Made by a program: the position numbers and the translations under genes
Shown here: one piece after another, positions 24,109 to 32,658 of the stretch
Numbering within the stretch: position 1 is the first letter of the stretch
How the letters are laid out: each line of letters begins with the position of its first letter
From: Rhodocyclaceae bacterium
Lineage (GTDB): Bacteria; Pseudomonadota; Gammaproteobacteria; Burkholderiales; Rhodocyclaceae
Direction: 5' to 3'
Assembly (NCBI GenBank): GCA_020445745.1
Contig: JAGRGB010000089.1
Location: 20,419-84,418, forward strand
Length of the DNA: 64,000 bases
Notes under the pieces: model-generated
What the model was told of the DNA's origin: nothing
The model's database searches: none
What the model saw: only the letters and a program-made list of their open reading frames with translations

Positions 24109-26220
24109 TCAGTCGGTCAGGTCGATCAGGTCGTCGCGGGCACCCGAACGCAGGCGTTTGAGGTGAAACTGGCACAGCGGGTCGTCCGGCCGTGCGCGGA
24201 CCAGTTCCACGAACCGATCCAGAGCCTGCGGACTGCCCCGACGCAGCAGTTCGAATGCCTGCTCGTAGTTCGGATCCTTTTCAGCCACCGGCTCGAATGC
24301 CGACAGCGGCTGCCGTCGGCCGCGCAGGATCAGGCGACCGACCGGTCTCGCCGGCCAATCCGGGCAGCCCGCCAAGGTCTCCGCCGATACGCACACCCGC
24401 GTGCCGAAGGTCTTGTTGGCGGCCTCCAGCCGGGCTGCCGAGTTGACCGGATCGCCCAGTGCCCGGTACTCGAGCATCGTGCTGCCGCCAAAGTTGCCGA
24501 CCGTCACCTCACCGCTGTTGACACCGATGCGGGTTCGGCAGAAGTGGTGTTCGGTGGTGCTGTGCCCGGTGGCGAAATCTTGCGCGAAGCGGTCGAGGTC
24601 GCGTGCGCAGCCGAGGGCGCGCGCCCTATGGTCCGGCTGATGGACCGGCGCCGAAAATATCGCGATCAGGCTATCGCCGGCGATGCCGCCGAGGGTGCCG
24701 TGGTGGCGGAAGACGATCGCGATCATGCCGTCGAGGTAGCTGTTGATCAGGCTCACTGCGTCGCGTGGCGGGGTGTTTTCGACGAAGCCGGTGAAGCCCT
24801 CCAGATCGGTGAAGACGAAGCTGCACTCCTGGCGGCGCCCACCGATTTCCAGTGCCTCGGGACGTTCGATCAGGTGCTGCACCAGGTTCGGCGATACGTA
24901 GCGCGAGAACGCCTCGCGAATCCAGCGCTGGCGGCGGTCGCTGCGGTAGAGGCGGGACAGCGACGCCAGCGTCAGGCAGGTTACCCAGGCGAGCAGCGGC
25001 GAGACCGGATCGGAGATCAGGCCGGCATGCGCAAACAGCCAGCGGCCGAGGGCGAGCGCGACGAACGGCAGCGTCACCAGCAACAGCGCCAGCCGCCAGG
25101 CGGGCCAGCGGTTGGCCACGCGGATCAGCGCCAGGGCTCCCGCCAGCAGGGCGATGACCTCGCAGCCGATCAACCAGCCGGGGCGTCGTAGCCAGTCACG
25201 CGCGAGCACTTGCTCGATCAACTGGCGATGGACCTCGACCCCCGGTACCACCTCACCGAGCGGCGTGATCCGGGTGTCGTGCAGCAGTGCCGCCGAACTG
25301 CCGACCAGCACCATTCGCCCCGCAAGCGCGGGCAGCCTCGAATTGTCGTCGAGCAGTTGCCAGGCCGGCAGGTAGGCGCCGACCTGTCGAGGCCGGTAAT
25401 GAAGCCAGGCGACGCCGTCGACCTCGGTCGGGATGCGCAGGGCTCCGACACCGATTGCCGACAGTCCGCTGCCCGACGGGTCGGCCTCCAGCCGAAACAT
25501 GTCGACATCGAGACTGACGCGCAGCATCTCCAGCGCCAGCGCCGGTGCGCGCCGGCCTTCGGCGATCACCAGCAGGGGCACCCACCTGACGATCGGGTCG
25601 GCGCCGTTGATCACGCTGAAGTGCCCGAGTCCGCTGGCGGCCTGTTCCAGCAGCGGCAGAGAGCCGAGGCGCCCGCCGAAGCGGAACAACTCGGCGTCCG
25701 GATCGGAGCCCGCCTTGGTCGCGAAACCGGCCTTGACAGGTGCCGGCTGCCGCGGTAGCGGCTGCAGCGGGTAGCCGAGCACGACGGCGGTCGCGGCAAT
25801 GGCCTCGGCGAACAGCTGGTCGTGGTCGGGAAGCTTGCGCACCAGTTCTGCCAGCGCAGGCGACGCAGGCCAGTGTTCGAGCATCGCCCGCGGGCTGGTC
25901 CGGTCGGGCTCGGGGAATGCCATGTCGAAGCCGACGAGGCCGGCACCCGCGCGCTCGAGCCGTTTCAGCATGTCGGCAAGGCGGCTGCGCGGCCAGGGCC
26001 ACTGGCCGACACGCTGAAGGCTCTGCTCGTCGATGTCGACCACCACCACGTGACCGCCGCCGACGTCGCGCGGATGCCAGCGCTGCAACTGGTCGAAATA
26101 GGCGTGTCTGGCCGCCGTCAGCGGTGTCGAGTCGAACAGATAGACGACCACGCAGGCCAACAGTCCCAGATAGGGCAGCAGCACCGACAGGCCGCCCTCT
26201 GTCCTTCCGTCGCGGGCCAC
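24109..26220 (-). CDS. CHASE2-domain class III nucleotide cyclase
   Basis: A 703-residue membrane protein. An N-terminal helix (about 12-30) leads to a periplasmic CHASE2 sensor (about 40-330, with VVVDIDEQSLQRVGQWPW and AGRMVLVGSSAALLHD). Two or three transmembrane helices follow (about 340-430), then a class III cyclase domain (about 470-640). Both metal-binding aspartates are present (FTDLEGFT and AGDSLIAIF), as are the transition-state Asn and Arg (N-S-A-A-R). The position before the second Asp that is usually Lys (DKFIGD in bona fide adenylate cyclases) reads GGIAGD, so substrate choice is uncertain. It probably senses an extracytoplasmic signal, possibly through the FecR/OmpA pair. Confidence 0.85.
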   Translation of the reverse strand: MARDGRTEGGLSVLLPYLGLLACVVVYLFDSTPLTAARHAYFDQLQRWHPRDVGGGHVVVVDIDEQSLQRVGQWPWPRSRLADMLKRLERAGAGLVGFDMAFPEPDRTSPRAMLEHWPASPALAELVRKLPDHDQLFAEAIAATAVVLGYPLQPLPRQPAPVKAGFATKAGSDPDAELFRFGGRLGSLPLLEQAASGLGHFSVINGADPIVRWVPLLVIAEGRRAPALALEMLRVSLDVDMFRLEADPSGSGLSAIGVGALRIPTEVDGVAWLHYRPRQVGAYLPAWQLLDDNSRLPALAGRMVLVGSSAALLHDTRITPLGEVVPGVEVHRQLIEQVLARDWLRRPGWLIGCEVIALLAGALALIRVANRWPAWRLALLLVTLPFVALALGRWLFAHAGLISDPVSPLLAWVTCLTLASLSRLYRSDRRQRWIREAFSRYVSPNLVQHLIERPEALEIGGRRQECSFVFTDLEGFTGFVENTPPRDAVSLINSYLDGMIAIVFRHHGTLGGIAGDSLIAIFSAPVHQPDHRARALGCARDLDRFAQDFATGHSTTEHHFCRTRIGVNSGEVTVGNFGGSTMLEYRALGDPVNSAARLEAANKTFGTRVCVSAETLAGCPDWPARPVGRLILRGRRQPLSAFEPVAEKDPNYEQAFELLRRGSPQALDRFVELVRARPDDPLCQFHLKRLRSGARDDLIDLTD

Positions 26221-26223
26221 GGA

Positions 26224-26709
26224 TCAGTTCGAGTCGGCCAGCCAGTGGCCGGACTTGCCGCCTTTCTTCTCGAGCAGCCGGACGGAATCGATGACCATGC
26301 CCCGGTCCACGGCCTTGCACATGTCGTAGATCGTCAGCAGACCGATCTGCACTGCGGTCAGCGCCTCCATTTCGACGCCGGTGCGGCCGACGGTTTCGGC
26401 GGTGACGACGCAGTGGATCCGGCACGCTTCGGCGTCGACATCGAATTCGGCGGCGACTCTCGTCAGGGGCAGTGGATGGCACAACGGGATCAACTCCGAT
26501 GTCCTCTTGGCGGCCTGGATCGCCGCGATCCGGGCGATGCCGATGACGTCCCCCTTGCTGGCGTCGCCGGCGACGACCATGGCCAGCGTCGCGGGGCGCA
26601 TCGTGATCCAGCCGCTGGCGCGTGCAACTCTCCGGGTCTCGGCCTTGTCGCCGACGTCGACCATGTGGGCCTTGCCGTCGCGATCGAAATGGGTCAGCGC
26701 ATCGCTCAT
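26224..26709 (-). CDS. moaC: Cyclic pyranopterin monophosphate synthase MoaC
   Basis: A 161-residue full-length MoaC, the enzyme that converts 3',8-cyclo-dihydro-GTP to cyclic pyranopterin monophosphate in molybdenum cofactor synthesis. Diagnostic segments are [49 protein letters not shown] and the active-site region [24 protein letters not shown] ending in the catalytic lysine area KKGGKSGHW. It lies four bases after the start of its divergent neighbour's promoter region and directly behind the cyclase gene, with a three-base gap. ATG at 26709 is chosen over an upstream in-frame ATG because the extra 14 residues are not MoaC-like. Confidence 0.95.
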   Translation of the reverse strand: MSDALTHFDRDGKAHMVDVGDKAETRRVARASGWITMRPATLAMVVAGDASKGDVIGIARIAAIQAAKRTSELIPLCHPLPLTRVAAEFDVDAEACRIHCVVTAETVGRTGVEMEALTAVQIGLLTIYDMCKAVDRGMVIDSVRLLEKKGGKSGHWLADSN

Positions 26710-26792
26710 CGCGCAGTCCTCCGCCGTGGGCTGATGGTCGGGGCGCCGCACCGCTGCGGGAACGCCTTGGAAAGGCTCGCTATCATAGCATC

Positions 26793-28226
26793 GTGATCAG
26801 ACGACTCATGGCCATGCTGATGGCCTTCTCGATGGCGCTTCGGGCGCTTGCCGCCGGACTGCCGGACCTCGGCGAGGTCGGCGCGGGGGACCTCAGCCCG
26901 ATCGCCGAGCGGCGCATCGGTGAACAGGCGATGCGTGAAATCCGCTGGCGCGAGCGGGCCTATGTCGAGGATCCAGAGGTCGAAGACTATCTCAACCGGC
27001 TCGGCCTGGCCCTCGCCGCCCACGCACCGGCGACGACTCAGAATTTCAGCTTCTTTGCGGTGCGCGATGCCACGCTGAACGCCTTCGCACTGCCCGGTGG
27101 CTTCATCGGCGTCCATACCGGCCTGATCGTCGAGAGCCGCAGCGAGTCGGAACTGGCTTCGGTGCTGGGCCACGAGATTGCGCATGTGACCCAACGGCAC
27201 ATCGCCCAGATGGTCGGCAACCAGGGTCGTACCGGCCTGATCATGCTGGCCTCGCTGATCGTCGCGATCCTCGCAGCCGGCAGCAATTCGCAGGCCGCCG
27301 AGGCGGCAATCGCGACCGGATCGGCCGCAGGCATCCAGTCGCAGCTCGCTTTCAGCAGGGATTTCGAGCGTGAAGCCGATCGCATCGGCTTGCAGGTGCT
27401 GTACGAGGCCGGTTTCGACGTTCGTGGCATGGCCAGCTTCTTCGAACGCCTGCAGCGCGGCAGCCGCCTGTACGAGAATCATGCGCCGGTGTATATGCGC
27501 ACCCATCCGCTGACCTCCGAACGCATCGCCGACATCGGCAACCGGGTGCAGGCGCTCGCCTATCGCCAGGTCGCCGATTCCGTCAGCTTCCGCCTGGTGC
27601 GCGCCAAACTGATCGCCGAAGCGGGCGACGCACACGGGCTCGAAACGCGCCTCAAGCTGCTGGAGGGGGAAGACCCGTGGGTGATCCAGTATGCGCGGGC
27701 GCGGGCGGAGCTGGCCCGTGGCCGCGCCGATGCGGCCGCCGAGGCGCTCGCCCAATTCGGAGAACATCCGGATCACGCCATGATCCGATCGCTGGAGGGC
27801 GACGTGCTGCGGGCCGCCGGCCGGTGGAACCGGGCCATCGCGTACTACGAAGATGCGCTGAAGCGCTTTCCCGATCAGCGGGCGCTGGTCTATGGCGCGG
27901 CCGAGGCATTGATCTCGGCCGACAGGCCGGCAGACGCCAGCAGTCTGCTGAGATCCCGCCTCGCCCTCAACGAGGGGGATGCGCGATTGTGGTCCTTGCT
28001 CGCGCGGGCGAGGGCTGCGGAGGGCAGCAGCTCCGGCCGGCACCGTGCCCAGGCCGAGGTATACCGGCTGCAGGGCGCCTTGCGCGCAGCGGTCGAGCAA
28101 CTGGAGCTTGCGCGCAAGGCGGGCGATGCCGATTTCTATGAAGCGTCGGCGATCGATTCGCGCATGCGCATCCTGCGCGCCGAACTCGCCGCCGAGCGCG
28201 AGCAGGCGCGTGGGGCGGGCGGTTGA
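26793..28226 (+). CDS. M48-family periplasmic metalloprotease with TPR tail (BepA-like)
   Basis: A 477-residue exported zinc protease. An N-terminal signal-like helix (about 1-22) precedes a peptidase M48 domain with the zinc motif HEIAH (127-131) and the third-ligand region [11 protein letters not shown]. The C-terminal 250 residues are alanine-rich helical repeats (TPR-like). This arrangement is that of E. coli BepA/YfgC, which assists or degrades stalled outer-membrane proteins such as LptD. GTG at 26793 is used because upstream codons give an Arg/Pro-rich non-protein sequence; ATG at 26808 is an alternative. It is divergent from moaC and followed by a TusA-family gene. Confidence 0.9.
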   Translation: MIRRLMAMLMAFSMALRALAAGLPDLGEVGAGDLSPIAERRIGEQAMREIRWRERAYVEDPEVEDYLNRLGLALAAHAPATTQNFSFFAVRDATLNAFALPGGFIGVHTGLIVESRSESELASVLGHEIAHVTQRHIAQMVGNQGRTGLIMLASLIVAILAAGSNSQAAEAAIATGSAAGIQSQLAFSRDFEREADRIGLQVLYEAGFDVRGMASFFERLQRGSRLYENHAPVYMRTHPLTSERIADIGNRVQALAYRQVADSVSFRLVRAKLIAEAGDAHGLETRLKLLEGEDPWVIQYARARAELARGRADAAAEALAQFGEHPDHAMIRSLEGDVLRAAGRWNRAIAYYEDALKRFPDQRALVYGAAEALISADRPADASSLLRSRLALNEGDARLWSLLARARAAEGSSSGRHRAQAEVYRLQGALRAAVEQLELARKAGDADFYEASAIDSRMRILRAELAAEREQARGAGG

Positions 28227-28312
28227 GGGAGGAGTGACACGAGCGGCGCGCTACAATCGCGAAAGGGTGATTTCAGGCGGCATCGGGATGCCGCACGGCG
28301 AGAGGAAGTTCG

Positions 28313-28561
28313 ATGGCGGGCCACTGTGACATGGAAGTCGACGCGCGCGGGCTCAACTGCCCGCTGCCGATTCTGCGTGCCAAGAAGGCGCTGGCGACGA
28401 TGGAAGCCGGTCAGGTGTTGCGGGTACTGGCGACCGACCCGGGGTCGGTCAAGGATTTTGCAGCGTTCGCCAAGCAGACCGGCAACGAACTGATGAGCCA
28501 CGGAAGTCTCGCGGGCGAGGACGACGGCGCGTTCGAGTTCTATCTCAGGCGCAAGCCCTGA
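28313..28561 (+). CDS. tusA: TusA-family sulfurtransferase
   Basis: An 82-residue protein with the family signature RGLNCPLPILRAKKAL, including the Cys-Pro-x-Pro motif (Cys16), and a normal two-layer alpha/beta pattern up to the end. TusA proteins carry sulfur as a persulfide for tRNA thiolation, molybdenum cofactor or sulfur oxidation. The nearby moaC makes a molybdenum link attractive but unproven. GAGAGGAAG ends four bases before the ATG. It may have its own promoter (TACAAT at 28252). Confidence 0.9.
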   Translation: MAGHCDMEVDARGLNCPLPILRAKKALATMEAGQVLRVLATDPGSVKDFAAFAKQTGNELMSHGSLAGEDDGAFEFYLRRKP

Positions 28562-28590
28562 AGTGCCTGCGGCGGGTTTCCGCGGTGGGT

Positions 28591-28622
28591 GGTGTCCGGG
28601 CGGCGGGCGCCCCCCGGACACC
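28591..28622. terminator. Hairpin between convergent tusA and fliC
   Basis: GGTGTCCGGG (28591-28600) pairs perfectly with CCCGGACACC (28613-28622) across a 12-base loop. The hairpin lies between two genes that end toward each other. No U-run follows on either strand, so it is either a weak terminator or an RNA 3'-end stabiliser. Confidence 0.4.
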
Positions 28623-28678
28623 TTGCGGTCGACGGGAATCGTACCGGCTTCAAACCCGATTGCGCTGCTCGCGCGGGC

Positions 28679-29512
28679 TCAACCCTGCAACAGCTGAAGG
28701 ACGTTCTGCGGAATCGCGTTGGCCTGCGCCAGCATCGCGGTCCCGGCCTGCTGGAGAATCTGGGACCTCGTGAGCGCGGCGGTTTCGGCCGCGAAGTCTG
28801 CATCCAGGATGCGGCTTGCCGCCGCGGTCTGGTTTTCGCGCGAGATCTGCAGTACCGAGATCACACCTTCGAACCGTACCTGGGCTGCACCGTAGGTGGC
28901 ACGGTCGGTATTGACCTTGTCGATCGCCGCGTCGATGGTCAGGATTGCCGCGGATGCGCCGCTGACGGTCGCGACCGTCGTGGATGCCGAAGCCGTGGCG
29001 GCCGACACCGCACCACCAGAGACCGCGGTGGTCGTCACGCTCACGGTCTCGCCGGCGTTTGCCCCGATCTGGAAGACCTGCGTACCCGCATCCGAATCGA
29101 GGATCTTCAGGCCGTTGAAGTTCGTCTGCTGTCCGATCCGGTCGATCTCCTCCTGCAGCTGGTCGAACTCGGATTCCAGCGCGAGGCGGTCGCCGGAAGA
29201 GTTGGTCGCGTTGGCCGACTGGATCGCCAGATCGCGCATGCGCAGCAGGTGATCCTTGATCTGCCCGAGCGCGCCCTCCGCGGTCTGTGCCAGCGAGATG
29301 CCGTCGTTGGCATTGCGGATGGCGACAGTCATGCCGCGCGCCTGGGCGTTCATCCGGGTGGCAATCGCGAGCCCGGCGGCATCGTCCTTGGCGCTGTTGA
29401 CGCGCAGACCCGAGGACAGTCGCTGCAGGGCAGTCGCCAGCGAAGTCTGTGACGTGTTCAGGTTTCGCTGGGCATTGAGCGAGGGGATGTTGGTATTGAT
29501 GATCGCAGCCAT
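28679..29512 (-). CDS. fliC: Flagellin
   Basis: A 277-residue flagellin, at the small end of the family. The N-terminal D0/D1 region ([33 protein letters not shown]) and C-terminal D1/D0 region ([39 protein letters not shown] end) are intact. The surface-exposed middle is reduced to a short Ala/Thr/Val-rich stretch (about 155-205). ATG at 29512 is chosen because the conserved core starts just after it. It is monocistronic, with a sigma-54 element 83 bases upstream. Export would use FliS as chaperone and FliD as cap, both encoded at 62-64 kb. Confidence 0.95.
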   Translation of the reverse strand: MAAIINTNIPSLNAQRNLNTSQTSLATALQRLSSGLRVNSAKDDAAGLAIATRMNAQARGMTVAIRNANDGISLAQTAEGALGQIKDHLLRMRDLAIQSANATNSSGDRLALESEFDQLQEEIDRIGQQTNFNGLKILDSDAGTQVFQIGANAGETVSVTTTAVSGGAVSAATASASTTVATVSGASAAILTIDAAIDKVNTDRATYGAAQVRFEGVISVLQISRENQTAAASRILDADFAAETAALTRSQILQQAGTAMLAQANAIPQNVLQLLQG

Positions 29513-29594
29513 GTTGTCACTCCTTCTTGGATTCCCGTCCGGTGAAGCTTTGGCGGCAGGCGACCGTCGTCGGCATGCCTGCCGAGCACGGCAC

Positions 29595-29611
29595 TGCAAC
29601 TAAGATGCCAG
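29595..29611 (-). promoter_or_regulatory. Sigma-54 promoter of fliC
   Basis: Read on the minus strand: CTGGCATCTTAGTTGCA. It matches the consensus YTGGCAYRN4TTGCW with GG and GC exactly 12 bases apart. The start would be near 29584, giving a leader of about 72 bases before the fliC ATG. Confidence 0.82.
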
Positions 29612-29895
29612 CCCCGTCAGCAGCCGAATTGGCCGGGAATCAGCGGTGTTTGCAGCCGTTGCCGGCAACAAGCGCAGCTGCCGCGGCAAGCCGGCGGAAT
29701 AAATTGCCGCCGCTGCGGAACGGACTGGAGGGAACGGAATGGTGACGATCCGGTGATCAGGCGCCCACGTCGGGCTGGCGCGATGACACTCGGTCGGGGG
29801 GCGAAACGGAAATCAGGAGGTTGGCTACACCCCCTGCATGCCGGGGCGAGCATTGCGCGTTGCCGCCTTGCGGCGATCGCGGACTTCGCTCGGTG

Positions 29896-30375
29896 TCAGA
29901 CGCTTCCGAAGCGTCTGCCGGCGAGGTACGGCCTGGACTGCCCGTCAGGCCCGTAGGTGGCGCCCGGTTGGGCCGCAGCCGCCATCAATACTGCAAGCGC
30001 CTGCTGGTTGGTCTGCATGCGTTCACCGATCAGGCGACCGTTGATCTGGTTCTGCTCGCCGGCCTGCCGTGCGAGTCGGACGACGTTCTCCCAGTCGGCG
30101 AGTGCCGTGGTGTGTGCGGACAGCAACTGCCGGATGGCCGCTTCGCTCGGTTGCTGCCGGGCACCGGCGAACAGTCGCGAGCGTTCGTCGGAAAGATACT
30201 GGAGGCGCCGGTACATCCGCGTCTTCTGCCCGGCCATGTCGAGCAGCGCGTCGGTCTCGCCATCCAGCAGCAGCGATTGTTCGCGTTCCAGCAGCGCGAC
30301 GAAGTCGTGCAGTATCGCCGCCTCCTCGTGGAGCAGCGTCGCCAACACTTGCCGATCCGGCGTGCGCGAGGTCAA
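29896..30375 (-). CDS. flgN: Flagellar chaperone FlgN
   Basis: A 159-residue, mostly helical protein with FlgN features: LHEEAAILHDFVALLEREQSLLLDGETDALLDMAGQK-like long helices near the N-terminus (about 12-45), then LSDERSRLFAG. It binds the hook-junction proteins FlgK and FlgL for export. The start is TTG at 30375, two bases after the flgM stop, with AAGG six bases upstream; no ATG fits. A perfect 10-bp inverted repeat (29897-29917, CAGACGCTTC with GAAGCGTCTG) overlaps the stop codon and may form a 3' hairpin, without a U-run. The 283 bases between here and the fliC promoter hold nothing recognisable. Confidence 0.8.
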   Translation of the reverse strand: MTSRTPDRQVLATLLHEEAAILHDFVALLEREQSLLLDGETDALLDMAGQKTRMYRRLQYLSDERSRLFAGARQQPSEAAIRQLLSAHTTALADWENVVRLARQAGEQNQINGRLIGERMQTNQQALAVLMAAAAQPGATYGPDGQSRPYLAGRRFGSV

Positions 30376-30376
30376 C

Positions 30377-30691
30377 TCAGACCTTGTTCGGCTGAGCGGC
30401 GAGCATCTGACGGACGCTGTCGACGAGGCCGTCGGCAACCTTGTTGGCGTCGACCTTGAAGCGGCCTTCGGCGATCGCCTGCTTGATCTCGTCGACCCGG
30501 ACCTGATTGACGACAGGGGTCGACTGGATCGCCTCCTCGGCCTTCTGCATTCCGGAGGACAGCGAAGTAAGTTCCACCCGATCGCCCGCTGGGGCGGCCG
30601 ACGGCGGGGCGCCGGCGGAAGGCACGGCCTTCGCGCGGTTGTCACCGGTGTCGAGATTTCCGACCGGTTTGATGGAATTGTCGATTTTCAC
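30377..30691 (-). CDS. flgM: Anti-sigma-28 factor FlgM
   Basis: A 104-residue protein that starts MKIDNSIKPV and has the conserved C-terminal helices VNQVRVDEIKQAIAEGRF and VADGLVDSVRQML. FlgM binds FliA (sigma-28) until the hook is finished and is then exported. The GTG start at 30691 is preceded by GAGG at nine bases. A sigma-28-like promoter lies 33-59 bases upstream, as expected for a gene that its own target controls. flgN follows at once; flgA lies upstream in the same direction. Confidence 0.92.
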   Translation of the reverse strand: MKIDNSIKPVGNLDTGDNRAKAVPSAGAPPSAAPAGDRVELTSLSSGMQKAEEAIQSTPVVNQVRVDEIKQAIAEGRFKVDANKVADGLVDSVRQMLAAQPNKV

Positions 30692-30723
30692 AGCTGGCTA
30701 CCTCAGTAGGAATCTGACTGACG

Positions 30724-30750
30724 TTACGGCCAGAGCCGGGAGCAACTTTA
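30724..30750 (-). promoter_or_regulatory. Sigma-28 (FliA) promoter of flgMN
   Basis: On the minus strand TAAAGTTG is followed, after 12 bases, by GCCGTAA. The E. coli consensus is TAAAGTTT-N11-GCCGATAA, so the -35 is nearly perfect and the -10 lacks one base. The start would be near 30717, 26 bases before flgM. Confidence 0.65.
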
Positions 30751-30847
30751 GACCCATTTCGGGCCCTCGCAGAGGGTCACGCGATCGAAATCGTTAAAAA
30801 ATTTGATCCCTGTCGCAAGTTCCGCCGCCGGAGACCAGGCCCGGGCC

Positions 30848-31543
30848 TCATCGGCCGATCGAAACCGCGCCGTCCGGTCGAGCCGTTCCCGACAAGACCT
30901 TGCCGCTCGGCAGCCTCACTCTTACGACCTGACCTTCGCCCGCATCGTTCAGCGCGCGCCCCTGATTGGCCACCCGAAAGCCGCCGCCCTCACTGACCAC
31001 ACGTACCGGATCGCCCCGCTTGACGACCGGTGGCACCCGCAGCATGTCGCGGGTCAGCGGTCGTCCGGCCGCGACTGCGACCCGCGCCGGATGGCCGATC
31101 GCCTGGGTCGCGTCGATCAGCGCGCCGGCACCATCGTCGGCGAGGTCTCCGTGGCGGCGGACGAGATCCTCGGGGGCCACCAGTTGACCGGGTCGCAGGG
31201 GACGGGCGAGCACCAGGTAGTCACCGAGCACCCTGACGCGGGCGCTGACGTAGATCGTCCACGGAACCGGCGCCCCGCAGCGCACCCCGACCGAGGTGCG
31301 TCCCCACGCGCGACGACCTCGGGGCATGAACGCGGCGAGTCGTTCGCAGGCCGGCAGGTGGTTGTCCGGGTCGATGTCGGCGACCTCGATCCGGATCGCA
31401 CCGGCCGCGTTGATCGCCTGTTCCGCGAGGAGGCGTTCGACCATGTCGCGTACCGGCGCCAGCGGCTGGCGAGCTGTTGCCGGCCAAGGCACGAGCGCTG
31501 CGAGCAGCGTCGCTGACAACAGAACGGGTCGTACGCGATTCAT
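30848..31543 (-). CDS. flgA: Flagellar P-ring assembly chaperone FlgA
   Basis: A 231-residue periplasmic protein with a signal peptide (VLLSATLLAALVPWPATA). The N-terminal domain is followed by a C-terminal SAF domain (about 110-230: YLVLARPLRPGQLVAPEDL, GHPARVAVAAGRPLTRDML, VVKRGDPVRV). FlgA helps FlgI subunits assemble the P ring around the rod. ATG at 31543 begins the signal peptide; the longer open frame upstream is not protein-like. It is divergent from flgB. flgM lies 156 bases downstream. Confidence 0.9.
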   Translation of the reverse strand: MNRVRPVLLSATLLAALVPWPATARQPLAPVRDMVERLLAEQAINAAGAIRIEVADIDPDNHLPACERLAAFMPRGRRAWGRTSVGVRCGAPVPWTIYVSARVRVLGDYLVLARPLRPGQLVAPEDLVRRHGDLADDGAGALIDATQAIGHPARVAVAAGRPLTRDMLRVPPVVKRGDPVRVVSEGGGFRVANQGRALNDAGEGQVVRVRLPSGKVLSGTARPDGAVSIGR

Positions 31544-31722
31544 GCCGCCATTGAACCACGTCAGGGGTGGCGGCGCGCGCTGGCCGTGTTCGTCCCCTTG
31601 CCGGCAAATGCTGCCGACGGCTGCCGGCCGAGCTTGCCGGGATCCGCCCGCAACTCGCGAATTGGTCCGCCTTTGGTGGGTTTCTCGGCGGATCCGGGCA
31701 CTCTTCGCGCGCTTACGCTGGC

Positions 31723-31738
31723 TGGCATGGAAGGTGCA
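31723..31738 (+). promoter_or_regulatory. Sigma-54 promoter of the flgB operon
   Basis: TGGCATGGAAGGTGCA has the -24 TGGCA and -12 GC at the required 12-base separation; only the first T of TTGC is changed to G. Predicted start about 31749, 58 bases before flgB. It lies in the flgA/flgB divergent region. Confidence 0.72.
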
Positions 31739-31806
31739 GAGGCTTGGTTGCCGGTGCAGGCGGCAGCGAATCGATGCAAACCGGCCGGATCTATCAGGAG
31801 CCAGAG

Positions 31807-32211
31807 ATGAAAGCCAGACTCGAACAGGAACTCGCATTCCACCAGACCGCGCTCAACCTGCGTGCCCATCGGCAGCAGCTTCTCGCCTCCAACATCGCCA
31901 ATGCCGACACCCCCAACTACAAGGCCCGCGACATCGACTTCCGATCGGCACTTGCGGGGGCCCTGAGCAGGCGTCCGGGGCCGCTGTCGCTGTCCCGGAC
32001 CGCCGCCGGTCACCTGCCTGCGTCGGCCGAGCAGGCGCTGGACCGCTTTGCGCGGTTCCGCACCGAAACTCAACCCAACGTCGATGGCAACACGGTCGAC
32101 ATGGATATCGAGCGAGCCGCGTTCGCCGAGAACGCACTGCACTACGAGGCCAGCGTGAGCTTCATCAACGGCCTGCTGACGGGAATGCAGCGGGCCATCT
32201 CCGGCCAGTAA
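31807..32211 (+). CDS. flgB: Flagellar proximal rod protein FlgB
   Basis: A 134-residue rod subunit with the flagellar rod motif near the N-terminus (LLASNIANADTPNYKARDID) and the C-terminal helix pair (ENALHYEASVSFINGL). It is the first gene of flgBCDEFGHIJ. ATG at 31807 follows CCAGAG and fits the family start; the frame is open another 80 codons upstream but would run over the promoter. Confidence 0.94.
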   Translation: MKARLEQELAFHQTALNLRAHRQQLLASNIANADTPNYKARDIDFRSALAGALSRRPGPLSLSRTAAGHLPASAEQALDRFARFRTETQPNVDGNTVDMDIERAAFAENALHYEASVSFINGLLTGMQRAISGQ

Positions 32212-32226
32212 GCGGAGGCAGCGGAC

Positions 32227-32640
32227 ATGAGCAGCATGATGGACGTGTTCAACGTGGCGGGATCGGCCCTCCATGCGCAGTCGGCCAGACTCAACACCAC
32301 CGCGTCGAACCTGGCCAACGCCGACAGCGTCGTCGGTTCGGACGGCCAGCCTTACCGTGCCAAGCAGGTCATCTTTGCCGCGCGCCCGGTGGCAGGTTCG
32401 GCCTCGGTCGGCGTCGAGGTCACCCAGGTGGTCGAGAGTGCGGCGCCGGCCCGGATGGTCTACGACCCGAGCAGCCCCCTTGCCGACGACCGCGGCTACG
32501 TGGCGATGCCCAATGTAAACGTGGTCGAGGAGATGGTGAACATGATCTCGGCCTCGCGCGCCTATCAAAACAACGCCGAAGTGATGAGCACGGCGCGCAC
32601 GCTGTTGCAGCGCACCCTGCAGATCGGTCAGCAACAATAG
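32227..32640 (+). CDS. flgC: Flagellar proximal rod protein FlgC
   Basis: A 137-residue rod protein with N-terminal SALHAQSARLNTTASNLAN and C-terminal VNVVEEMVNMISASRAYQNN, the two helices that coil together in the axial proteins. Normal length. It lies 15 bases after flgB, with a GGAGG-like site before the ATG. Confidence 0.95.
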   Translation: MSSMMDVFNVAGSALHAQSARLNTTASNLANADSVVGSDGQPYRAKQVIFAARPVAGSASVGVEVTQVVESAAPARMVYDPSSPLADDRGYVAMPNVNVVEEMVNMISASRAYQNNAEVMSTARTLLQRTLQIGQQQ

Positions 32641-32658
32641 CAATCGACGGAGTGATCC

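Noticed and set aside
29897-29917. Perfect inverted repeat at the end of flgN as a terminator
   Set aside because: It overlaps the stop codon and no T-run follows on the minus strand; noted only as a possible 3' hairpin.
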